Shown: positions 10,816 to 21,800 of the stretch, in pieces
How positions within the stretch are numbered: the stretch's first letter is position 1
Layout of the letters: every line of letters starts with the position of its first letter
DNA from: Posidonia oceanica
Lineage: Eukaryota; Streptophyta; Magnoliopsida; Alismatales; Posidoniaceae
NCBI GenBank assembly: GCA_037176725.1
Contig: JAZBRS010000057.1
Coordinates: 87,317,501 to 87,381,500, forward strand
Length of the DNA: 64,000 bases
Reading direction: 5' to 3'
Position numbers and translations under genes: made by a program
The notes under the pieces: generated by a model
The model's input: the letters and a program-made list of their open reading frames with translations, nothing else
The model's database searches: none
Told to the model about the DNA's origin: nothing

Positions 10816-13800
10816 GTTTGGTATAAAATTCCAAAATAGTTTTCGAAATGATTTGAAAAACTATCGAGAATGTTTTTGGAAAATATTTCAATTGCTTTCT
10901 GTTTGTGGAGACCAAGAGGCCGAGGTTGAGGTATGTGGATCAATAAAACTAAGGTTGAGGTCCGGGAGCTAAGAGTGCCAATGGATCGTGTTAACAGACT
11001 AGAGACGATTGATACCTCTTGAGTCAATGTTTGGTATAAAAATCCAAAATAATTTTTAAAATGATTTGAGAAAATATTAAGAATGTTTTTGGAAAATATT
11101 TCCATTGCTTTTTATTTGTGGAGACCAAAAGGCCGAGTTTGAGGTCTGTGGACCAATAGGACTAAGGCTGAAGTTCAGGAGCCAAGAGTATCGATGGATC
11201 ATACTAACAGACCAGGGACGATTGATACCTCTAAAGGATCACATGCGAGACCTAGGCTGAGGTTCCAAGTTGAGTGCCAGTAGGGTCAGGGGTTAGAGTC
11301 CTTGGATGGCTTAGGCGCAGAGACTTGTGTGTTGGCAAGGTCAAGGGTTAAAGTCCCTAGGTGACCCAAACACAGAGATTTGTGTACTACCAAGGTCAGG
11401 GGGTAGATTTCCCTAGGTGGTCCGAGTACCAAGGACGTTGATAGTGCGTACCATGTGAGAGTTGACTAGAGCGTGATATACACGTGCCTCGCTTTTGGTG
11501 ACGTCTCAGAGTGGACAGTTATGGAGGACTCTTCACAGAGAGAGGAGGGACCCGAGATGAATGGGCTCTTTCACAAGGTGACTCGTCATTGGCAGTGCAG
11601 TGCGCTTCGACAGCTACTTGTGGCTAGTGTCGGTTGTTTGGACCTGAGTGACACGACACGTGTGTGTGCATGTGTGGTGTGTGTTATTGAGGTGTACTGT
11701 ATGTAATATAGGGCATTCAGATATTGTTGGTTGTCTGATCTGCACAATGAGTATGTGGATTCAGATTGTATGGTTTTGAGTTACTCAAGATAGCTGAGTA
11801 CTTTATACTGTGTTGAGTTTTTCGACATATTTTATATTGAGTTTTAGGATACATGCTTTTATAAGAAGATGCATTATGTTTTTTGTGCTTCGGTCATTGT
11901 AGCTTTGATATTTGAGAAGTACGATGGACTTGGTTTTGGTGGGTTCAGTAGAGTAGCAAGAGATGCATGTTTCTAGAGTGATTCATGCATGCTACTAGTT
12001 GGTTTTGGGTTTTTAGTGATTTTTTAGTAGAATTTAGGAGCATCCATGTTGAGATACCAGTGTGTTTTAAAGTTATGGATTTTTGAGTTGGTTTTCTAGT
12101 GGATTTTCGTGTTGTTTGAGGTAGGGCATGCACAGGTATCTGGTGCATGGTGTCTTTTTATGGATTGACTTTCGACATCAATGTTATAATGTTTGTCTTA
12201 GATTTGTAGGTTTTTGTGCATAATGGTGACACGTTATGCCTACGTATTCCACCAGCGCGTCTCAATACAGTTTTTTGATGTTTTGCAGTGTTGGTTTCTG
12301 CTTGATGTTGCTTTTGATTTTATTTTATTGGTAGGTATGTGCTGGGTGACTTTTATACTGGTCACTCATGTGTGTTTTGTTTTTGTACTATGCAGGTGTA
12401 GGTTAGAAGCTAGATTAATTGCTAGTGCATATAGAGGAGTCACTGTTAAGCATAAATTCAGACATATTTAATCTCTCATATTTATTTATTGTTGTATGTA
12501 AATAATGCTTCTCAAGGTATTTTTTGTGTAATTTTGCAGGAACTTAGGTTTGGAATAAATGGAGGGGAAATTATGCAAAACGGGATTGCTTCTGGAGGAA
12601 TAAATTGAGATCTCCAAAAGATTTACGAGAATTGTAATTTGAAATCTCCGAAGAATATTTCCAGCTACATTATCAGATCAAGATACGGTGGATAACTAAA
12701 ATGGAAACAAAATTTTGGAAAGATCAATACATATGTGTGTCTCCCAAGCGCCCAAAATGACATCTGGCGCCTATCCAGCGTGGTCTTGACCAATGCTCCA
12801 AAATTTTCGAAATATTCCTCTTCCTTATTTGTTTTCAAATCTAAGAAATTGTAATTGCGTAGCAGATTTGTTTCCATAGCAAGACAACACCCTTGAGTTT
12901 TTAAATACCCATGTGTTGTGAGGGGGGAGAGGAGGCAGGTTGTGCATCTGAGTTGATGCTTCTTCTTCTTCTCTTACACACGGTAAGGACTCCCAAATGC
13001 TGTAACTTCTAGGTTTTATTGATAAAATTTCATTTTCCTCTCAATTATGTCTTGCATGTCCCTTTCTTCATCTTTTATTTCGATGTCTTTCGTGATCTTG
13101 CTTGGTTAAGTCATTAGTTCTAGGATAGAGATAAAGTTCATGTGGATTAGGATGTGTGATCATGTCTTTTTCTTTCTCTTTCTCTTTGTACTTAATGCCA
13201 TGATTATATGGGTCAGATGTATATTGTATAAATCACTCATGAAATTGATAAACTTTAATAGACTAATATTGATTTCATCTTTTTAGTCTAAGCTTAGAGA
13301 AGATTTATTTGAGGGTTGTGTGTACAATCACGATTCCATCGTATACCATTTGATTTAATTTGGTTTCTGTATTTTTATTACTTGACTTGATATTTTATGA
13401 TGCATTGCATATAGTTTATACTTGTTAAGATAAAAATCATTGAATCAAATTATTTTGATCAATAGAGAGGAAGAGAATAGATATGATTATGCATTTTCAA
13501 CTTCACGTTAATGGATTCAATACCCTAGGTTTTAATTAATTTGATTTCTCTTCAAAGTTTGAGTAGCTATCTGTTCATTTCTTTTGATAACATCAAATCC
13601 TCCTTTTATTTCTTCAATAGTTGATAATTAGGTTTTGTTTTTGAAATCTATTCTCTGTGGGATCAACCGTATTTGCCGACGTACTACATTGGACACCGTG
13701 CACTTGCGATAATTTAAAATTCACATCAGTCACTCAACCACACATCAAGAATCTTGAGTAGTTACTTTTCTCTAATTGTCATTATCTTTGTTTTAGTTTA

Positions 13801-13874
13801 CGAATTTGGATTTAGTATATTTATAAAAAAAATTGAAGAAAATTATTAGGTGTGTGACGACTAGGGTCATTACA
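10816..13874 (+). repeat. Ty3/gypsy LTR relic, related to the LTRs at 42055 and 48108
   Basis: Several blocks match the reverse complement of the LTR at 42055-44566. GACCAGGGACGATTGATACC is at about 11211-11230. GCAGTGCAGTGCGCTTC is at about 11593-11609 (42740 region on the minus strand). GCAGGTGTAG...TAGTGCATA lies near 12393-12430. The end, GTGACGACTAGGGTCATTACA at about 13853-13874, fits the LTR terminus GTGACGCCCAAGGGCGTTACA. It is interrupted by a solo LTR of another family at 12444-13728. The start of this LTR was not located. Confidence 0.6.
12444..13728 (+). mobile_element. Solo LTR of the Athila/Tat-like family
   Basis: It starts TGTTAAGCATAAATTC and ends AATTCACATCA. A perfect 5-bp duplication GTCAC flanks it (12439-12443 and 13729-13733). 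It is homologous over its whole length to the reverse complement of the LTRs at 57540-58864 and 62379-63702: CTCATATTTATTTATTGTTG near the start, and the end region with GGATCAACCGTATTTGCCG and CACCGTGCACTTGCG. No internal region or second LTR is present. Removing it and one GTCAC joins TGCATATAGAGGAGTCAC to TCAACCACAC, in line with the related LTR at 42055. Confidence 0.8.
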
Positions 13875-15605
13875 AAAATTAACCACTAACATGGGTGTAC
13901 GTCTTGTAACACAAGACACACGGTATGGTCCACTCAAGGTTATCAACCCTCCACTCCTAATGCATAGGAATGTCTTTAGGTGACATACTGATGCCATAAA
14001 TCCATAACTCATAAAATACAAAGCATGATAGTTATGTAAAGATATTAAGCTAACGCACTGCTCACTATTCTGCATCCAACTATTTAGCACTCTACATGTA
14101 AGATCATAAGTAAAATGAGTTAATCTCAAAACCACATTTTCATGATATGAAACAAAATAAGGAAAGCAAATCTACATAGTAAAATGAATTACACACGACC
14201 ACTAGAAAACACTTCCCTTAGGAATCTCGTCTTAAACATCTTTGATTTTCATTAAAAACCAAAATACTACTAAATCCAAGGTCTAAGTTACATTAAACCA
14301 CATCCACACCATTATATAAATCCACAAATCCCTAAAACCATCACAAACGTGTGCCCCACCTTTTCTTTTAAAAATCCCACCAAGTACCGATACCACGCAC
14401 AAGGATCAGACTATAAGCATAAGGTGTCAGAGCACCCCACAATGTCGCGGTGGAGCTACCCCATGACCAAACGCTCTCTGTCCCGCTCGAGTACAATCGT
14501 TATCTCTCAAGCGACTTGCTTAACCTTTAAGCCCAAGTCTTTATTTGGACTGTTATCTAACATGTGATAACTACTTTTACATGCTAAACCCGACCACCCA
14601 TGGAAGGGTCACTAATCACAAACATTTGTCACTAGGTAAGAGATCTTTGGTCCCTATCCTAAGGATGTGTTCCCTCTCTCCATAGGAAAGATTACCCACT
14701 CTGTCGGGTCTTTAGGCATCCTCGGCGATATTACATCACATATTAAGCAAATCTCACTAGGTTGCAACCCCAAAAACAACATGGCCATACACACAAATCA
14801 CAAGAACCCTTTTGGAATCCATGAAACCACACAAATCTTTTCTTTAAAACCCCAAAGTATACATTCAATTAATATGAAAGATCTAAAACTGCTAAAACAT
14901 AAAAAGTAAATGAGCTTTTGTTCACAAGGAAGTGGTTATACACTGAATGCACATTTGCAGTTCAAACCGCGCACCACTTGATCAAATGATCATAATGTGA
15001 GCTACAAAACTTGTTTTAATTCAATTTAAAATTCACAAGCAAGCTAACTCAAAAACCTTCAATTTGAGACCTAACTCGACTTAGAAGATTTAGGAATAAC
15101 TAGAGAAAAGCATCATTCACAGCAGAGACGATTTTGTAGAATGATAAAGTAACTTTGATTTATAAGTATAAGTTCCTCTACACAACTCCAAATTGGGTGA
15201 TTCAAAGCTCAAATTGAAGATAATAGAGAAAAATGCAATGATAAAACTCTCCACAAAATTAAATAATGAAAAACACACTGGAATTGTAGATTTTCGTAGC
15301 TGAGATCAGGCCTCCTTTGTTTTCAACACCCAAGCCGAAATCAACTTGGATCCACTACAAAACCACAATACAATGCATCCATAGCGTGCATACCACTCAT
15401 TAAACCCAAAGATCAAGTAATATACATGAGATCCTATCATTTCCTACCATACACTTCATACATTTATGGTATAAAATGAGAGAAATGATACTTTACATAG
15501 CACCAAGTCTAAGGCTTCCCATATCTTGTGTTCTCTCCACCACGTCGTTGGTAAGCTCGTGGACCTTCGGCGAGTACTTCAACAGTAGTAATAACAATCC
15601 ATGGT
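13875..15605. other. Unclassified repeat-like DNA, no gene
   Basis: The stretch has no frame with recognisable protein similarity. Blocks around 13900-14000 and 14400-14760 (TGTAACACAAGACACACGG, CTCAAGCGACTTGCTTAACC, GGTCTTTAGGCATCCTCGG) have the look of an LTR. I found no second copy here, no paired termini and no duplication, so it remains unassigned. Confidence 0.4.
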
Positions 15606-15609
15606 GAGA

Positions 15610-18190
15610 CATGGCAATCAGGCCGGGCTGGACTTGGGCCGTCCGGCCCAGGTTGGGCCACAGGTGTGCTGGGCCTAGCCCGCTAGGCCCACCCGGGTAG
15701 GCCTAGTTTGGGCCTGTTGCTAGACCCGAGCCATGTCGGGCCAGGCCAGCCCAGAAATGTTGCAGCAACGTTCACTTTAACGTTGGGGTGCAACGTTCAC
15801 CCCAACGTCCTCTTCATTTTTTTTTTCTTCTTCTTCTATAAATACTCCCATATGGTTCTCATTTTCTTCACACAACTCACTCTTTTCTACTTTATTATAA
15901 GTCTACAACACTATCATTCTCTTTAATTTTCTCAAATTCTCAAGATTCAAGTGAAGAATTCAAGTTTGGCTCCGGACTTCGTCGCAGCGTTTGCTTCGGC
16001 CTTTAACAACAAAATTTCTTTACTTCTAATCCTTCCAATTTCTCTATTTTTAATCCTTCCATTTTTGGATTTTGGGTTTTTTGAGTCAAGGATTTTTTTT
16101 TATTATCAATTTTTTTATATATTATAAATGACATATCCATTTGAAAATGTAGGAAGCCAAAATTATATCCCAACCCAGGAGTCAGACCAGCCTTAAACCA
16201 TACAAACACAATCCACAGCCACAAATAAACCTAGGAAACAAAGTTCATGAGTTTTGGAACATGTAACCTTAGACCCTACAAATGAAAATAAATGTTATTG
16301 TAATTATTGTAGTACATGATACACTTGTTTTAGGAGTGGAGGTGTAGGTTATATAGCTAGACATTTACAAAAATGTATAGCTGAACATTATAAAGATGAT
16401 AACACAAATTTAAGACAATTTAAAGTGCATGTAGGTTCTAGTGGATTAGTAAATTAGAAATATAATGCAGAAGAGACAAAAGAAGGTTTAACAAAATTTA
16501 TAGTATAAGATGAACAACTATTTTTTTTCTGAAAATAAAAACTTTGAATCTTGTGTACAAAATTATTTTAATCCACAATTTAAATGTCATTCTAGGAATA
16601 CTACTAAAAATATAATTTATGAAACATTTAAAAAAGATAAACTAAATTTAATGGGAATATTTTTTAGTTTATTATGTAAAATATCATTGACTTGTAATGT
16701 TTGGACTGACCCTAATAATTTTCCATACTTATATTTAACTACACATTGGATAGATATAGAATAAAATTTATAAAAATGATTAATCGCTTTTAAAGTATTT
16801 GATCATTCACATACTGGTAAAGCTATAGCAAATATGATAAAAGATATTACTAAAGAATTTAACATATATTATAAAAGTAATACAATATCTTTTGATAATG
16901 TTTTTAATAATAATGTTGCAATAGAAATATTAAAAAGAAATATAAGACCAATATTAAATGGTGATTTATTTCATTGTAGGTGTTATTGTCACCTTTTAAA
17001 TTTAATTGTACAAGAATGTATAGATTGCAATAGGCCTTATATAGAAAATATAAGATCAGCTATTTTATTTATTCAAACATCAGCTAAAAGATATCAAGAA
17101 TTTAGACTTTTATGTGCAGAAAATGGTTTAAAACATAAGAAATTTAAGTTTGATGTTCAACATAGATAGAACTCAACATATAATATGTTAAGTTCAGGTT
17201 TACCTTATAGTAACATAATTACAATAATTTATAATGCAAAATTTAATTATTTGTTAAATGATGATGATTGGCAAAATTCTAACATAATTCATCATTTTTT
17301 AGAATCATTTTATAATACAACTAAACAATTATCAGGTCAATATTATCCTACTAGTTCTCTAGTTTTAATTAATTTATTTAATATTACAAACATTTTTCAA
17401 CAATATAGAGATATCCTAGCTTTTGTAAATATTATTAAATTAATGGAAGATCAATATAATAGTTATTGGGATGAGCTTTCAATGTGGATATGTTTAGCAT
17501 TAGTCATGGACTCTAGGCATAGATTAGTTAATTGTATGATACTTATGGATGATATTTTTAATAACATGAATAAAAATGAAAGAATAGATACATTTAATAA
17601 TAAAATTAAGGCAACTTTATACACATTATTTGAAGAATATGTTAACAATTATGGTGAAGGTAGTTCTAATGTTCACACATCTAGTTTTGTAGGAACACAT
17701 ACTACTAGTAGTAGTGGTAGTTTCATTATCTGCAGGTAAAAGAGTTTTAAGTGATAAAAGATGTAAATTATCAGAAAAGTCTGTAAAAGTCTCCGTGTGC
17801 TTGAAGGATTGGTACGATGCAATTAATCGTCTTTAGAGGTTGAGCTTAAACGACGAATTAGAAGACAAGGATACAATATCAACTTCAACGAAACGGGTTC
17901 TACTTATAATTAATTTATATTGATGTAAAACAACAAAATGTAAAAATGAAAAATGTTGAATATCTTATGTAATTTTCAATTTTTATGTATATATCAAATA
18001 TTTAAATATTTAATAATAAATATTTTTTTTAATGTTTTTAAAATAGACCGACCCTGCCCGGCTTAACCTATCAAGCCCGTGGATCGGCCCAATGGCGGGC
18101 CATGGACCTTGTTCGGGGTTTATTAAAACTGGTCTGGCCTAACCCGACTCATATAACTAGACAGGCCGATCTGGCCCAATCCAAGTTTGT
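15610..18190 (+). mobile_element. Decayed hAT transposon, boundaries approximate
   Basis: A degenerate hAT transposase (16230-17835) is bracketed by GGCC-rich subterminal DNA. At the left (15620-15760) it has repeats of GGGCC/GGCCC, and at the right (18045-18190) similar GGCCC-type sequence of opposite sense. This arrangement is typical of hAT subterminal regions. Exact inverted termini and an 8-bp duplication could not be fixed. It ends about 600 bp upstream of the RETICULATA-related gene start, so it adjoins or overlaps that gene's promoter. Confidence 0.65.
16230..17835 (+). pseudogene. hAT transposase pseudogene (BED zinc finger, ribonuclease H-like core)
   Basis: A BED zinc finger is readable at about 16236-16400 (CYCNYC, then GGVGYIARHLQKC with the H and C ligands). 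It has an in-frame TGA between the ligand pairs. The catalytic-core region follows in pieces at 16510-16764 (ending LTTHWIDIE), 16834-17169 (FHCRCYCHLLNLIVQ) and 17185-17739. The invariant RWNSTY motif is broken by TGG to TAG at 17167-17169. LVMDSRHRL stands where LDPR.K is usual. The C-terminal dimerisation domain is nearly all deleted. Only a final VCLKDWYDAINR remains, near 17800-17835. hAT transposases cut and paste DNA, and this one cannot be active. Confidence 0.85.
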
Positions 18191-18199
18191 CTGGGCCAC

Positions 18200-18818
18200 A
18201 TCTTTTACAGAGAGGTCAAGGAAAACTAAGGAAAGAAAAGAAAAAAGTATGGAATGTCGTAGAACCACCCAATCAATACATTATTTGTTCAAAAAATAAA
18301 AATATTTGGTTATGATTTCGTTCGTACAAGTGAAGAGAAACTGCATACTTCACTCAATGTTTTTTTCCAAATCTTTTTAATAAGAAGTTTTTTTCAAATT
18401 ATTGATGGTTTGAACGATGAGTAAATTGTATAATCTATCTTCCACTTTATAATTATTGATAGTTCAGATGGCATTGCTCTCTTTCTAGCTTGACAAGTTT
18501 TGTGGTGTGAAGTTTCAAAAAATCAAAAAAAACAATGGAAAAAGGAAAAAAAGGTTTGTAGTCTGGCAAGAGGCAAGGCCTTGTGGCTTGTACACAGAAA
18601 TCTAGAGTAAATCTTCCAAAAATAAGAGAGAGTAAAAGTTCTAAAAAAAGGTAAAAAAAACAGAAGAAACTTCTTTTCAGAAAAGAAAAAAAACTTTCAG
18701 GATAAAAAATTGATCCAGTATTAAAAAGACAAGAATCTCCAACGTGCGGCCTCCGCCATTTCCGGAACTGCTACATCCATCCTCCACTTCTCTCTCTCTC
18801 TCTCTCTCTGACACCAAA
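18200..18818 (+). promoter_or_regulatory. Upstream region and CT-rich 5' leader of the RETICULATA-related gene
   Basis: The stretch lies between the hAT relic and the start codon. A (TC)n run at about 18787-18809 directly precedes the ATG, a common feature of plant 5' leaders. An in-frame upstream ATG at 18744 would add 25 residues that do not resemble a transit peptide. ACACCAAAATGGCGGCG at 18819 is a far better plant start context. No clear TATA box was identified, which is usual for plastid-protein genes. Confidence 0.45.
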
Positions 18819-21800
18819 ATGGCGGCGACGGCAGCGGCGGCCATGGTGGCGGCGGCTTCGATCAACAACTCGCCGACACCACCCAACTTCCGAATCCGCC
18901 ACTTCTCCCCTCTAACTTCCAAAACTCCCTTCCTCTACTCCTCCCCTTCATCCACTCTCCGCCTCACACCCCGCCGATGCAAGCCTGTCGTCGTCGCACG
19001 ATCGGGCGGGGACGGCGGAGAAGGCGGGAGAGGTGTCGGCGGCGGCGGCGGTGGTGGTGGGGGAGATGGGAATGAGGACGGGGAGAAGAACAGGCGGGAG
19101 GCGCTGTTGGCGCTGGGGGAGATCGGGAGGACGCTGGAGAGCCTGCCGGTTGATCTGGCGGCGGCGGTCCAGGCCGGGAGGATCCCAGGGTCGATCGTGC
19201 GGAGGTACGTGGAGTTGGAGAAGTCCGCGGTGTTCCGGTGGCTGATGAAGTTCGGTGGGTTCAAGGAGCGGCTTCTCGCGGATGATCTGTTCTTGGCGAA
19301 GGTCGCCATGGAGTGTGGTGTCGGCATCTTCACAAAGGTTGAATCTTTTCTTTTTTCTATTGCTTTGAGGTGGTCAAAATCATGGATTTTGTTGGTAAAT
19401 TATGGAGTTGGAAGGGATTGGGTTTCATTCAGAGATGATAGATATACCAAGATACCAACTACCCATTGGTAATAGGCAATTGAGGAGTAAATTGGAATAT
19501 CTACAGTTGATATCTCTGCAAACAGAACACTAGAATCGTTCTGAAGTTAAAATTGGAATATAGTGTTTTCAAGTCCAAGTGGAACATGACTTCTGCAAAC
19601 AAAAAATGACCGTAGCTCGTAACAGTTGTGGGTAATGACCGTGGTGTCAATCAGATACTAGCAGCATTGAATTTTATCTTGGATCTAACTTTCAGGATGT
19701 TAAATGAAAGTCAAGTCCAATTATCTTTGTTTATTTTGGATTACAGTTTCTTTTTTAAAAAACTTGGATCACGTCTTCAACTGTCGTTGCAGTATTGCAC
19801 ATAATATATTTCTTGTTTGTTCTATATGTCCCGGATGACAATGTTTTCTTGCTTTTTTCTGGTTTTCACTTTGTTAATTGCATGAACTGGCTCTTCTTGG
19901 CCTTGCTGAATTGGTTGGGGTATTTGACCTTGATCGCATGCACACATGCACACATGCAAGAAAATAAAAAATGAGCTTTATCCAGTGAAATGGTTAAAAA
20001 ATTCTAAGTTTCTTGATAACTTTGGAATAACACTTTTATGTCACATATTTTTGTCAGACTGCTGCCGAATATGAACGTCGGCGGGAAAAATTTGTGAAGG
20101 AGCTTGACTTTGTCTTTGCAGATGTGGTATGGTTCCTTCCAAACTTTATTATGTATGTAATTTTTTCACTTATCCGTATGTTTCAAATGTGCACTTATCC
20201 AAACCTTATTAGTATATTATTAGGTCAAACATTATATTTATGTTAGCAGCCTGAAATAGCTATCAATATAGGTGCTCGATTAAATATTAATGCAACAATG
20301 CCTTATTGACCTATAAGACAATCGATATCTTTTTCTTTTGAAGGATTACATAAATAAGGTGGTCAACATTCGCAATAAGATGGATATTTTTATTTTATGG
20401 TAATGCAGGGCTTAACATGATATTGGCAACTCTTCGTAATAAAACTTATCTGAATTTTATTATAGAAAATATGAAGTAATTTTGTCCCTGGATTTTATTG
20501 TGCCTTGTTAGAGATTCTAAGTTTTTATTACTTGATAGCTTTACAGATTGAAGCTTCGTCTGGTAGAGCTCCTTCTGCTCAGGCTTTAGTTTTCTCTGTT
20601 TCCCCTTCTATCTTCATTGTTTTTCATCCCTGGTGGCTGGTGCAGCACCAGTAGGTAACTATTGAGCTGTACCATATTTTTTGGCCATTCCATGCATGCA
20701 TGGAATAGATTGAATTTTGGTGGCTCCTCGCTTCAATTTAAAAAATTATTTGATTGGTAGTTTATACTTAATAAATTGTTGGATGTTATGCAAAAATGTC
20801 ATAATTACTTGAGGTTTCCAAGCAATACATTTTTTGTGCTTGTCTATCCATCATGCAAGAAACAAATGAAACAATTACAAAGTCAACTAGCATGTATTAC
20901 ATATGTTTTGTTGGCATTTGACCTTCATTCGGAAAAAAAGACAGTTATGTAATAAGTAACATCTGCTACAGCAAAACAAGGAAACCTTGTTCACTAGAAT
21001 CCTTCAGTCATGTAGAGATGATATAAGCATTTCATGGAAAATTATAACAATCTACATAAAGCTATAAAATTCATTTTCAGAAAACTCAATCCGTGGGAAT
21101 TTTCTCATCTGATTGTGGACGACAGATATATGACTATTCAGGAAGGCAGGTTGTGCAAGACCACAAGGAGTTGCAACCATGTGACAAAATTATACTTGTT
21201 ATTTTCTAATTTGTCTTGTTATTTTTGTTTGAACTTATTCTTAGGTAATGGCCATAATTGCCGATTTTATGCTTGTCTGGCTTCCTGCTCCAACTGTTGC
21301 TCTTCGGCCTCCTCTAGCATTTAGTGCTGGACCCATCTCTAAGTTCTTTTACAGCTGCCCTGATAACGCTTTCCAGGTTAGCTTACATTTTTCTAGTCAT
21401 TGTGCACTAGTCATTCTTGAGATTTTCCTTTTGTAAAACTGTTTCTTAACCATTTTACACCTTTTCACAGGTTGCTTTGGCTGGGACCTCATACTCATTT
21501 TTACAGAGAATAGGTGCAGTAATGGTACATGGCCGCATCTTTTAAGTTGTTCTTATTTGTTGCAAAAAGTTCACGTTTTCCGCTGGGGGTTTCTTTTCTA
21601 AGCTATCATATTTTATGTTCTTTCTGCAGCGTAATGGTGCAAAGCTTTTTGTAGTGGGGACCAGTGCTTCTTTGGTAAATATTTTTGCTACTATACATGT
21701 GTCATTTTGTTATTCTTTTCTCAAAAAATGAACAAATGAAATCAATATTGTAGTTATTATATCTTTGATCCTTTAAAACTATGACATTTTGCATACTCAG

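Noticed and set aside
18744..18818. Upstream in-frame ATG that would extend the RETICULATA-related protein by 25 residues
   Set aside because: The extension is encoded by the CT-rich leader (LSLSLS) and does not improve the transit peptide. The ATG at 18819 has a much better context and is followed by a typical Ala/Ser-rich N-terminus.
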